Source: Microbacterium sp. 70-16 (lineage in GTDB: Bacteria > Actinomycetota > Actinomycetes > Actinomycetales > Microbacteriaceae). Taken from it: DNA of 64,000 nucleotides. Location of the stretch: assembly GCF_001898315.1 (NCBI RefSeq), contig NZ_MKTQ01000014.1, forward strand, positions 347,087 through 411,086, given 5' to 3'. The notes under the pieces are model-generated. The model searched no databases. It saw only the letters and a program-made list of their open reading frames with translations, and was not told where the DNA came from. This document shows, in pieces, positions 9,054 to 17,093 of the stretch. Positions within the stretch are counted from its first letter, which is position 1. Each line of letters starts with the position of its first letter. A program made the position numbers and the translations under genes.

Positions 9054-9779
9054 TCAGTCGTGAATCCAGCCGTAGCGCCGCGACAGCACGCGGGCGACGC
9101 GGGCGAACACGTCCGCGGACACGGCGGATGCCTCGCGCCGGATCCCCGCGGGATGCACCCGGTACACCTGGTCGATGTCGAGCCAGCTCTGTCGTCCCTG
9201 CGCGTCCCACGGCCCTGAGCCGAGGGCGAGGTAGTCGCGGTCGCGATCGTGCGAACGGCTCGTCAGCTTCATGGCGAGCAGATGCTGCGCGTCCTGTCGC
9301 CCGATGATGAGCAGCGGCCGGTCTTTGCCGCGGGTCGGATCCTCTTGATAGGGCACCCAGGCCCACACGACTTCACCGGGGTCAGGTCTGCCGTCGCGCC
9401 GCGGCGCGTACGCGAGGCGCACTCCCCCGCGGTCGGGCAGCGGAACCTCGACCGTCGTGTGCGCGCCGATCCGGGGCGTGGATCCGTCTGCGGCCGGCGC
9501 GGTGTCGGTCTGCGCGCGCCGCAACCGCGTGTGGCGCCGTACGGGCCGCAGCGCGCGCTGCAGGCACCACCAGGCGAACAACGCCCACGCGACCCACACG
9601 ACGATCCCCTGCGGTCCGTCGAGCGCTCCCGACGTCACACACGCGCTTGTCGTCGGGTCGACCGCGTCGTTGCACTGACCGACGGTCGTGAAGGTCAGCA
9701 CCCACAGCACGACCCCGACGACGAGGGCCAGCACGAGCCAGCCGCCGGCGATCCGGCCGCGGCGGTCAGCCACCCACAC
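9054..9779 (-). CDS. Membrane-anchored PemK/MazF-like protein
   Basis: A 241-residue protein with two predicted membrane helices at about residues 10-31 and 57-76, a linker, and a PemK/MazF-like domain from about residue 115 (PDPGEVVWAWVPYQEDP, GKDRPLLIIGRQDA, then LTSRSHDRDRDYLALGSG). In soluble PemK/MazF the GEVVW...KDRP(V/L)L region forms the RNase barrel. No antitoxin gene accompanies it; the only partner is the overlapping paralogue upstream (14-nt overlap, likely coupled). The C-termini of the two are clearly homologous (DIxQVY, GxRREAS, RYGW). Whether the domain is an active RNase cannot be decided here. Confidence 0.7.
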   Translation of the reverse strand: MWVADRRGRIAGGWLVLALVVGVVLWVLTFTTVGQCNDAVDPTTSACVTSGALDGPQGIVVWVAWALFAWWCLQRALRPVRRHTRLRRAQTDTAPAADGSTPRIGAHTTVEVPLPDRGGVRLAYAPRRDGRPDPGEVVWAWVPYQEDPTRGKDRPLLIIGRQDAQHLLAMKLTSRSHDRDRDYLALGSGPWDAQGRQSWLDIDQVYRVHPAGIRREASAVSADVFARVARVLSRRYGWIHD

Positions 9780-10251
9780 TCCAGCCGTATCGCTTCTGCA
9801 GCGCCTGCGCGACCCGTGCGAACCGTGTCAGATCGAGGGCGGATGCCTCGCGACGCATGCCGTCGCGGTGCACGCTGTAGACCTGCTCGATGTCGACCCA
9901 CGACGGGCGACCCTGCGAATCCCACGCTCCGGGTCCGATCGGCAGGAAGTCGCGATCACCCTCGTGCGACTTGCTCGTCAGTCGCACGGCGTATGCGCGC
10001 TGCGCGTTCTGCACGCCGATCACGAGAACGGGCCGGTCCTTGCCACGTCCGTCACCCTCTTCATAGGGCACCCACGTCCAGACCACTTCCCCGGCATCCG
10101 GATCCCCATCGCGCTGCGGGGCATACGTGAGCACGAGCCCGTCGGCAGCCGGCGGCTCGATCTCGATGGTCGCAGCCGGCCCCCTCTGCCCAGCGTGCTC
10201 ATCCACGCCCGCGTTCTCGTCTGTGCCACCTCTACCGCTCGTGTCGCTCAC
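9766..10251 (-). CDS. PemK/MazF-like protein, soluble paralogue
   Basis: A 161-residue cytoplasmic protein with the same domain as the next gene: PDAGEVVWTWVPYEEGDGRGKDRPVLVIG at about 66-95, LTSKSHEGDRDFLPIG, and a C-terminal DIEQVYSVHRDGMRREAS block. The GTG at 10251 is the likely start, beginning SDTSGRGG; there is no strong ribosome binding site, and the frame remains open to 10302. The first 50 residues are low-complexity and probably disordered. It may be a type II toxin relative that has lost its antitoxin, or a non-toxic RNA-binding derivative. Confidence 0.7.
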   Translation of the reverse strand: MSDTSGRGGTDENAGVDEHAGQRGPAATIEIEPPAADGLVLTYAPQRDGDPDAGEVVWTWVPYEEGDGRGKDRPVLVIGVQNAQRAYAVRLTSKSHEGDRDFLPIGPGAWDSQGRPSWVDIEQVYSVHRDGMRREASALDLTRFARVAQALQKRYGWSVGG

Positions 10252-10305
10252 GGGGCCAGCGTAGCAACGAGCTCGCCCAGCGGCCGGGCAACGACGGGTC
10301 AACGG

Positions 10306-10339
10306 CGAAGGGCGCCGGACCGGAGTCCGACGCCCTTCG
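10306..10339 (-). terminator. Hairpin terminator of amtB
   Basis: The outer stem CGAAGGGCG/CGCCCTTCG and inner stem CGGAC/GTCCG close on the loop CGGA. There is no T-tract, as is usual for actinobacterial I-shaped terminators. Confidence 0.7.
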
Positions 10340-10361
10340 TGCGTGCTGTGTTCGGTGGGTG

Positions 10362-11573
10362 TCAGTCGACCAGGGCGTAACCCTCTTCGCCGTGCACGAC
10401 GGTGTCGATGCCCGCGATCTCGTCTTCGTTCTTGACGCGGAAGCCGATCGTCTTCTCGATCGCGAAGCCGAGGACGTAGGCGACGATGAAGGAGTAAGCG
10501 AGGACCGCGAAGGCGGCGATGAACTGGACGATGAGCTGGTCGGCGTTGCCACCGAGGAACAGGCCCGTGTCGGTGGCGAAGAAGCCGAGGTACAGCGTTC
10601 CGATGAGACCACCCACGAGGTGGATGCCCACGACGTCAAGCGAGTCGTCGAAGCCGAGCTTCCACTTCAGTTCGACAGCGAGGGCACAGACGGCACCGGT
10701 GAGGACACCGAGCAGCAGGGCCCAGCCCGGAGCCAGGTTGGCGCAGGAAGGCGTGATGGCAACCAGGCCCGCAACGGCACCCGAAGCGGCGCCGACCGAG
10801 GTGGCCTTGCCGTCCTTGAGCTTCTCGACGACAATCCAGCCGATGATCGCGGCCGCCGTGGCACCGAGCGTGTTGAGGACGATGAGGCCCGCGCCACTGA
10901 AGTCACCCGCGTACTCCGCGCCGGCGTTGAAGCCGAACCAGCCGAACCACAGGATGGCTGCGCCGAGCATCACGAGCGGCACGTTGTGCGGCTTGTGGAT
11001 GCCCTTCTGGAATCCGACGCGCTTGCCGAGCACCAGGGCGAGAGCGAGCGCTGCCGCACCGGCGTTGATGTGGACGGCGGTACCACCGGCGTAGTCGATG
11101 ACCTCAGCCGACAGGCCCATCGAGGTGCCGAGGTTGAGGATCCAGCCCCCGCCCCAGACCCACGCGGCGACCGGGAAGTAGACCAGCGTCGCCCACAGGC
11201 CGGCGAAGATCAGCCACGAGCCGAACTTGGCGCGGTCGGCGATCGCGCCCGAGATCAGCGCGACGGTGATGATCGCGAAGGTCGCACCGAAGGCGGTGCC
11301 GACGAGCGCCTCGCTGTCACCGGCGATGCCGCCCAGGCCGAAGTCCGAGAACGGGTTGCCGGCGAACGACCACGTGCTGTCGACGCTCGCCATGTTGGCG
11401 CCGTACAGGATCCACAGCACGGCGACCAGGCCCAGCGCGCCGAAGCTCATCATCATCATGCTGACGACGCTCTTGGCCTTGACGAGGCCGCCGTAGAAGA
11501 AGGCGAGTCCTGGCGTCATGAACAGCACCAACGCTGTGGCCGTGATCGCCCAGGCGAATGCTCCAGAGTCCAT
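10362..11573 (-). CDS. amtB: Ammonium transporter AmtB
   Basis: A 403-residue integral membrane protein with about 11 helices that conducts ammonia/ammonium. The pore histidine pair is present at His168 (GGTAVHINAG) and His318 (DVVGIHLVGG). It starts at ATG 11573 with GAGGT 8 nt upstream. The cytosolic tail after residue 380 is short and charged. No glnK or glnD follows in the same operon, unlike the usual amtB-glnK arrangement. Two GlnR-like operator boxes lie 90-130 bp upstream, which predicts induction under nitrogen limitation. Confidence 0.95.
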   Translation of the reverse strand: MDSGAFAWAITATALVLFMTPGLAFFYGGLVKAKSVVSMMMMSFGALGLVAVLWILYGANMASVDSTWSFAGNPFSDFGLGGIAGDSEALVGTAFGATFAIITVALISGAIADRAKFGSWLIFAGLWATLVYFPVAAWVWGGGWILNLGTSMGLSAEVIDYAGGTAVHINAGAAALALALVLGKRVGFQKGIHKPHNVPLVMLGAAILWFGWFGFNAGAEYAGDFSGAGLIVLNTLGATAAAIIGWIVVEKLKDGKATSVGAASGAVAGLVAITPSCANLAPGWALLLGVLTGAVCALAVELKWKLGFDDSLDVVGIHLVGGLIGTLYLGFFATDTGLFLGGNADQLIVQFIAAFAVLAYSFIVAYVLGFAIEKTIGFRVKNEDEIAGIDTVVHGEEGYALVD

Positions 11574-11661
11574 TAGGTGTTACCTCACTTGTTCGAGTGA
11601 CATGTGCCAACGCCCGCGTTTCGGGATCGGGTCGTCGCTGGAGCAAGTTTCGCGAGGCTTC

Positions 11662-11700
11662 ATTTCGGAGCGCATACGAGCCACATTTCGGGTTCGTTAC
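11662..11700 (-). promoter_or_regulatory. Candidate GlnR double operator upstream of amtB
   Basis: On the minus strand, GTAACGAACCCGAAAT (11700-11685) and GTATGCGCTCCGAAAT (11677-11662) both follow the GlnR layout gTnAC-n6-GaAAC, the first with a single mismatch. They are 23 bp apart, close to the 22-bp repeat of known GlnR sites. The stronger copy of this motif precedes glnA1 in this window. Confidence 0.65.
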
Positions 11701-11760
11701 GTGATGCTCCCTCCGGTAAACATCGCGTTTCGGCATCCTGCGCATTGAGCGCAGAAACGA

Positions 11761-12774
11761 TCAAGAGTGCGTGAGAGCGTTCAAACGCGAGATGGCGCGC
11801 AGGTACTTCTTGCGATAGCCGCCGCCCAGCATCTCGGGGGCGAAGACCTCATCGAGCGGCAGTCCGCTCGCGTGCACCGGGATCTGCGCGTCGTAGGCGC
11901 GGTCGACGAAAGCGACGAAGCGCAGCGCCGCGGACTGGTCATCGAGTTGCACGACGTCGCGCATGCCGATCGCGTCTACGCCCTCGATGAGCCGGATGTA
12001 GCGCGACGGGTGCACGGTGGCGAGGTGGCGGATCAGCCCGGCGAAATCGTCGTCCGATGCCGTGCCCGCCGCCGCGGCATCCGTCACTGCCTGCGCGTAG
12101 GCGCCGTCATCGAGCGCGATCGCGTGCCCGTCGATCGCCCGCTGGCGGTAGTCGGTACCGTCGATGCGCAGGGTCTCGAAGCTCGCCGACATCGCGTGGA
12201 TCTCGCGCAGGAAGTCCTGCGCCGCGAACCGCCCTTCGCCGAGCGCGTTCGGAGGCGTGTTGGACGTCGCCGCAAGCTTCGTCCCGGTCGGCACGAGCTC
12301 GCCGAGCAGCCGCGTCATGACCATCGTGTCGCCCGGGTCGTCGAGCTCGAACTCGTCGATGCACAGCAGATCGGCGCCGCGGAACAGCTCGACGGTCTTC
12401 TGGTAGCCGAGCGCACCCACGAGAGCCGTGTACTCGATGAACGACCCGAAGTATTTCCGGCGAGCCGGCATCGCGTGATAAATGGATGCCAGCAGGTGGG
12501 TCTTGCCGACGCCGAAGCCCCCGTCGAGGTAGACGCCCGGCTTCATCTCCGGGGCGCGCTTCGCGCGACGGAACAGCCCGCCGCGCTCGGCCGGCGCTCC
12601 CCCGCGGCTGAACGAGATCAGCAGATCCTTGGCATCCTGCTGCGACGGATACGCGGCATCGGCGCGGTACGTCTCGAACGTCGCGTCGTCGAACTGCGGC
12701 GGCGGCACGAGCGCGGCGACCATCTCGGCGCCGGACACCTGCGGACTGCGTTCGGTCAGGTGCACGACGCTCAC
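11761..12774 (-). CDS. zapE: ZapE/AFG1-like cell division ATPase
   Basis: A 337-residue AAA-type ATPase with Walker A GGFGVGKTHLL (residues 85-95) and Walker B LLCIDEFEL (Asp140, Glu141); a sensor-like TSNTPPNAL follows near 165. The AFG1/ZapE family acts in division or membrane protein quality control. GTG 12774 is chosen because it overlaps the upstream hydrolase stop (GTGA) and gives the family N-terminus; the frame is open much further upstream but antisense-like. It is coupled to the membrane-anchored hydrolase. Confidence 0.85.
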   Translation of the reverse strand: MSVVHLTERSPQVSGAEMVAALVPPPQFDDATFETYRADAAYPSQQDAKDLLISFSRGGAPAERGGLFRRAKRAPEMKPGVYLDGGFGVGKTHLLASIYHAMPARRKYFGSFIEYTALVGALGYQKTVELFRGADLLCIDEFELDDPGDTMVMTRLLGELVPTGTKLAATSNTPPNALGEGRFAAQDFLREIHAMSASFETLRIDGTDYRQRAIDGHAIALDDGAYAQAVTDAAAAGTASDDDFAGLIRHLATVHPSRYIRLIEGVDAIGMRDVVQLDDQSAALRFVAFVDRAYDAQIPVHASGLPLDEVFAPEMLGGGYRKKYLRAISRLNALTHS

Positions 12775-14000
12775 GGGGCGAGCTCCTCGCTGGGCGCCAG
12801 GTCGTGTCGGCGCAACCAGTCGCCGATCGCGTCCGTCCAGCGCTGCTGGTCGTAGTTCCAGAGCTTGGTGTGCCGAGCCGTCGTGAACACCTGCAGCTCG
12901 ACGAGGTCGGGCCGCGCCTGGGCGAGCCCGTGCGACGCGGTCGACGGCACGAAGCCGTCGTCGTCGCTGTGCAGGATGAGCACCGGATGCCGCAGCTCGC
13001 CCGCGCGCGCGACGATGTCGAGCCGGTCGAACGGGATGCCGCCGTCGGCGCGCGTCGCCGGCGCCGTCCAGTCGGCGCGCAGCGTCTCGATCGCCAGACC
13101 CGTGACGGGGCCAGGAAGCCCCATCTCGTGACCCTGGAAGTTCAGCACCGTCCGCCAGTCGACGACCGGCGAGTCGAGGATCAGCCCGACGATCCGCTCG
13201 CGGTGCGCGGACCCCAGCGCGACCTGCAGCGCGATCGCGCCGCCCATCGACCAGCCCATGAGCACGACCCGCTTCGCACCGCGACGCAGCGCCCACGTGA
13301 TCGCGGCATCCACGTCGCGCCACTCGGTGGCGCCGAGCGCGTAGCTGCCGGTGCGGGTGCGCGGCGCCTCGCCGTCGTTGCGATACGACACGACGAGTGA
13401 CGTGATCCCGAGCGCGTGGAAGACGGGCACCGCGCGCAGGCACTCGGAACGCGTCGTGCCGCGGCCGTGGATCTGGATGACCCACGTGTCGGTGGTCTCG
13501 CCGTCCTCCCCCGCCGGGAACAGCCAGGCCGGGCAGCTGCCGAGCGCCGCGTGCACGAACTCGTCGGTGAACGGCAGGTGCAGCTCACCGGGGCCTCGGT
13601 AGTACCAGCCACTGAAGGCGGCGTCGGAGCCGAGCGCCATGCCGTCGCCGACCTCGGTCAGCAGCTTCCGCTTGACGCTGTCTTCGCCGGTGGACAGCAC
13701 CGACCCGATCTTGAGGTAGTCGGCCGCCCCCGTCGTGAACAGGCCGTAGCGCCCCGGCAGCATCGTGTCGGGCGTGCGCGAGAGGGTGATCGTCTGTGCG
13801 GCCACGTCGACGTCGAGGATCCGCGTATCGACCGCACGCGCGGCCGGCATGACGACGCGGCGCGCGACGCGGACGGTGAGGAACGCGATCGCGGCCGAGA
13901 CCGCGACGAGAGCGGATGCCAGAACGACGGCGGCCCCTCGAAGGACCGCCGCGGTGCCGCTGCGTGAGTCGCCGATGGCGGCGCGCCTGGATGCCTTCAT
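12771..14000 (-). CDS. Membrane-anchored alpha/beta hydrolase
   Basis: A 409-residue protein with one membrane helix (about 20-46) and a C-terminal alpha/beta hydrolase domain. The nucleophile is Ser251 in GWSMGG, with an acid in HSDDDG (346-348) and His377 in TARHTK. QIHGRG at 176-181 is the oxyanion strand. The substrate is unknown. ATG 14000 is preferred, with a -10 TAGGAT nine nt upstream and weak AGGA; an in-frame GTG at 14009 is the alternative. Its promoter overlaps that of the divergent DUF3000 gene. Confidence 0.75.
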   Translation of the reverse strand: MKASRRAAIGDSRSGTAAVLRGAAVVLASALVAVSAAIAFLTVRVARRVVMPAARAVDTRILDVDVAAQTITLSRTPDTMLPGRYGLFTTGAADYLKIGSVLSTGEDSVKRKLLTEVGDGMALGSDAAFSGWYYRGPGELHLPFTDEFVHAALGSCPAWLFPAGEDGETTDTWVIQIHGRGTTRSECLRAVPVFHALGITSLVVSYRNDGEAPRTRTGSYALGATEWRDVDAAITWALRRGAKRVVLMGWSMGGAIALQVALGSAHRERIVGLILDSPVVDWRTVLNFQGHEMGLPGPVTGLAIETLRADWTAPATRADGGIPFDRLDIVARAGELRHPVLILHSDDDGFVPSTASHGLAQARPDLVELQVFTTARHTKLWNYDQQRWTDAIGDWLRRHDLAPSEELAP

Positions 14001-14009
14001 CGTCCCCAC

Positions 14010-14019
14010 ATCCTAGTCT
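14010..14019. promoter_or_regulatory. Back-to-back overlapping -10 boxes
   Basis: ATCCTAGTCT carries TAGTCT on the plus strand (14014-14019, 6 nt before the DUF3000 GTG) and TAGGAT on the minus strand for the hydrolase. The two boxes share CTAG, so RNA polymerase could engage only one direction at a time. Confidence 0.5.
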
Positions 14020-14025
14020 GACACC

Positions 14026-14616
14026 GTGGATGAACCCCGTCCGCCGGCTGAACCTATGACGTTCGCCGGCGTCGCCGACGCGCTGCGCGCGATGGACTTC
14101 CGCGCGGACTTCACGGTACGCGAGATCGCAGCCCCTTCTTCACTGGCGCCGGATGCCTTCGCGATCGCCGGTGACGTGCGCCCCGACGAGGAGGGCGTCG
14201 ACTCGGCTTACGGCACCGGGCGGCTCATCCTGTTGCACGATCCGGCCGAGCCGGATGCTTGGGGCGGAGCGTGGCGCATCGTCTGCTTCGCGCAGGCGCC
14301 GCTGGAGACCGAGATCGGCACCGACCCCCTGCTCGCGGATGTCGCGTGGTCGTGGCTCATGGATGCCCTGAAGGCACGCGGCGCGGGGTTCCACTCGGCA
14401 TCCGGCACCGCCACCAAGACGCTCTCGAAGGGTTTCGGCAGTTTGGCCGACGAAGGCGATGGTGCTCAGATAGAGTTGCGCGCCTCGTGGTCGCCGTCCG
14501 GCGACCTGGCCGCTCACGTCGACGCGTGGGCAGAGCTGGTGTGCATGTTGGCGGGGCTCCCGCCGGGGTCGGAGGGGATCGCCGTGTTCGGATCGCACAG
14601 GACGACGCGTGGCTGA
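14026..14616 (+). CDS. DUF3000 family protein
   Basis: A 196-residue protein of the actinobacterial DUF3000 family, which is regularly found directly before RNase D as here. No catalytic motif is evident. Conserved-looking segments are GTGRLILLHDP near 65, DVAWSWLMDAL near 104, and a ThrSer-rich GTATKTLSKGFG near 127. It starts at GTG, apparently leaderless. It overlaps the RNase D start by 8 nt. The function is unknown. Confidence 0.85.
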   Translation: MDEPRPPAEPMTFAGVADALRAMDFRADFTVREIAAPSSLAPDAFAIAGDVRPDEEGVDSAYGTGRLILLHDPAEPDAWGGAWRIVCFAQAPLETEIGTDPLLADVAWSWLMDALKARGAGFHSASGTATKTLSKGFGSLADEGDGAQIELRASWSPSGDLAAHVDAWAELVCMLAGLPPGSEGIAVFGSHRTTRG

Positions 14617-15805
14617 GTACGACGTGATCGCGGATGCCGCCGGCCTCCGCGAGGCCGCTGCCGCATTGCGAGACGGGACGGGCCCCGTCGCCGTCGACGT
14701 CGAGCGCGCCTCCGGGTTCCGCTATTCACAGCGCGCCTACCTCGTGCAGGCGTTCCGCCGCGATGCCGGCGCGTTCCTGTTCGACCCGCCCGCGATCGGC
14801 GACATGGCCGCGCTGCAGGAGTCCATCGGCGGCACCGAGTGGATCCTGCACGCCGCCAGCCAAGACCTGCCGTCGCTGCGCGAGCTGCACCTCGAGCCGC
14901 CGTCGATCTTCGACACCGAACTGGCGTCGCGCCTGCTCGGGCACGAGCGCGTGGGACTCGGCGCCGTCGTCGAAGACACGCTGGGCATCACCCTCGCGAA
15001 GGCGCACTCCGCCGCCGACTGGTCGACGCGGCCGCTGCCCCAGCCGTGGCTCGAGTACGCCACGCTGGACGTCCTGCACCTCGTCGACGTGTATGACGCG
15101 CTGGTCCTGGAGCTTCAGGAGCAGGACAAGACCGAGATCGCCGCGCAGGAATTCGAAGCCGTGCGCACCCGGCCCGACAAGCCGCCGCGCGAAGAGCCGT
15201 GGCGACGCCTGAGCGGGCTGCACACCGTGCGCGGTCGGCGCTCGCTCGCGATCGCCCGCGCGCTCTGGCAGGCACGCGAGGAGTACGCCCGTGACCAGGA
15301 CACGGCGCCCGGGCGCCTCGTGCCCGACCGCTCGCTGATCGCCGCGGTGCTCGCCGACCCGTCGAGCAAGCAGGAGCTCTCACGCGTCAAGGAGTTCACC
15401 GGGCGCGCGAGCCGCACGCAGCTCGACCGCTGGTGGGGAGCGATCGAGGCCGGTCGCGCCGATCCCGCACTGCCGGTGGAGCGGGTGCCCGGTGACGGGA
15501 TGCCTCCCGTCCGCGCCTGGGCCGACCGCAATCCGCCCGCGGATGCCCGGCTCAAGGCCGCACGCCCGCTCGTCGAGCAGCTCGCCGCAGACCTCAAGAT
15601 GCCGACCGAGAACCTGCTGACCCCCGACACACTACGCCGCGTCGCGTGGATGCCCCCGGCCGAGATCGACGCGGCATCCGTCGGCGACGCGCTCGCCGCC
15701 CACGGCGCACGGCCGTGGCAGATCGCGCTCACGAGCCCCGTCATCGCGCATGCCTTTGTCGAGTCGGGCCAGGAGGCCGACGCCGACGAGGTAGCCGCCT
15801 CGTAG
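14609..15805 (+). CDS. rnd: Ribonuclease D (DEDDy exonuclease with HRDC domain)
   Basis: A 398-residue 3'-5' exoribonuclease that trims tRNA and other structured RNA 3' ends. The DEDD exonuclease residues are visible: Asp30 and Glu32 (VDVERASG), Asp86 (SQDLPSL), and Tyr150/Asp154 (YATLDVLHL). An HRDC domain covers about 205-285, followed by an extra C-terminal segment to 398. The GTG at 14609 overlaps the DUF3000 stop, so the two are coupled. Confidence 0.92.
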   Translation: MAEYDVIADAAGLREAAAALRDGTGPVAVDVERASGFRYSQRAYLVQAFRRDAGAFLFDPPAIGDMAALQESIGGTEWILHAASQDLPSLRELHLEPPSIFDTELASRLLGHERVGLGAVVEDTLGITLAKAHSAADWSTRPLPQPWLEYATLDVLHLVDVYDALVLELQEQDKTEIAAQEFEAVRTRPDKPPREEPWRRLSGLHTVRGRRSLAIARALWQAREEYARDQDTAPGRLVPDRSLIAAVLADPSSKQELSRVKEFTGRASRTQLDRWWGAIEAGRADPALPVERVPGDGMPPVRAWADRNPPADARLKAARPLVEQLAADLKMPTENLLTPDTLRRVAWMPPAEIDAASVGDALAAHGARPWQIALTSPVIAHAFVESGQEADADEVAAS

Positions 15806-15843
15806 AATCGAACCAAGCGATTCCGCGGGACTGAGTCTCACGT

Positions 15844-15849
15844 TAGGCT
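15844..15849 (+). promoter_or_regulatory. Probable -10 box for fadA-fadB
   Basis: TAGGCT lies 30 nt before the fadA GTG. GGAGG sits 4 nt before the start codon, so this operon has a short leader, unlike the leaderless genes around it. Confidence 0.45.
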
Positions 15850-15879
15850 GTACTCAATCCCATTTACTTTGGAGGCAGT

Positions 15880-17082
15880 GTGGCCGAGATCTCGGACGTC
15901 TACTTCGTCGACGGCATGCGCACCCCGTTCGGGCGCGCCGGCGAAAAGGGCATGTATTGGAACACCCGCGCCGATGACCTCGCGGTCAAGGCGACCATCG
16001 GCCTGATGGCCCGCAACGAGAAGGTTCCGGCCGATCGCATCGACGACGTCGCGATCGCCGCCACGAGCCAGACCGGCGAGCAGGGCCTGACCCTCGGCCG
16101 CTCGGTCGCGATCCTCGCGGGGCTGCCGCAGACCGTCCCCGGCTTCGCGATCGACCGCATGTGCGCGGGCGCGATGACGAGCGTGTCGATGATGGGCGCG
16201 TCGATCGCGTCGGGCATGTATGACCTCGCCCTCGCGGGCGGCGTCGAGCACATGGGCCACTACCCCATCGGCGGCAACGCCGACCCGAACCCGCGCTTCG
16301 TCGCCGAGAAGATGGTCGACCCGGGCGCGCTCAACATGGGCGTCACGGCCGAGCGCATCTTCGACCGCTTCCCGCACCTGACCAAGGAGCGCAGCGACCG
16401 CTTCGGCATGCTGAGCCAGCACAAGGCGCAGGCCGCCTACGAGGCCGGCAAGTTCCAGCCCGACCTGGTGCCCGTCGCGATCAAGGATGCCGAGGGCGGT
16501 TGGGGCCTCGCGACCGAAGACGAGGGTCGCCGCCCGCAGACCACGATGGAAGACCTCGCGGCCCTGAAGACCCCGTTCCGCCCGCACGGTCGTGTGACGG
16601 CCGGCACCTCGTCGCCGCTCACCGACGGCGCGACGATGTCGCTGCTGGCCGGCGGCAGCGCCGTCAAGGAACTCGGCCTCACACCCAAGATGCGCATGGT
16701 CTCGTTCGCCTTCGCGGGCGTGCAGCCCGAGATCATGGGTATCGGTCCGATCCCCTCGACCGAGAAGGCGCTGCGCAAGGCCGGCCTGAAGATCGACGAC
16801 ATCGGTCTGTTCGAGCTCAACGAGGCCTTCGCCGTGCAGGTGATCTCGCTGCTCGACCACTTCGGCATCGCCGACGACGACCCGCGCGTCAACCAGTGGG
16901 GCGGCGCGATCGCGCTCGGGCATCCGCTCGCCGCATCGGGCGTGCGCCTGATGATCCAGCTCGCTGCGCAGTTCGCCGAGCGCCCCGACGTCCGCTACGG
17001 CCTGACCGCGATGTGCGTCGGTCTCGGGCAGGGCGGCTCGGTCATCTGGGAGAACCCGCACTACAACGGCAAGAAGCGCTGA
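15880..17082 (+). CDS. fadA: Acetyl-CoA C-acyltransferase (thiolase)
   Basis: The last step of fatty acid beta-oxidation: cleavage of 3-ketoacyl-CoA. The 400-residue protein has the acyl-accepting Cys95 (DRMCAGAMTS), His348 (GHPLAASG) and Cys379 (AMCVGLGQG). GTG 15880 has GGAGG 4 nt upstream. fadB follows after 11 nt, so the two probably form the trifunctional complex. Confidence 0.93.
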   Translation: MAEISDVYFVDGMRTPFGRAGEKGMYWNTRADDLAVKATIGLMARNEKVPADRIDDVAIAATSQTGEQGLTLGRSVAILAGLPQTVPGFAIDRMCAGAMTSVSMMGASIASGMYDLALAGGVEHMGHYPIGGNADPNPRFVAEKMVDPGALNMGVTAERIFDRFPHLTKERSDRFGMLSQHKAQAAYEAGKFQPDLVPVAIKDAEGGWGLATEDEGRRPQTTMEDLAALKTPFRPHGRVTAGTSSPLTDGATMSLLAGGSAVKELGLTPKMRMVSFAFAGVQPEIMGIGPIPSTEKALRKAGLKIDDIGLFELNEAFAVQVISLLDHFGIADDDPRVNQWGGAIALGHPLAASGVRLMIQLAAQFAERPDVRYGLTAMCVGLGQGGSVIWENPHYNGKKR

Positions 17083-17093
17083 GGGAGCAGACC

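Noticed and set aside
9054..10251. Classical type II toxin-antitoxin operon
   Set aside because: No small antitoxin frame precedes or follows the PemK-like genes; the upstream neighbour is amtB and the downstream neighbour is a tRNA.
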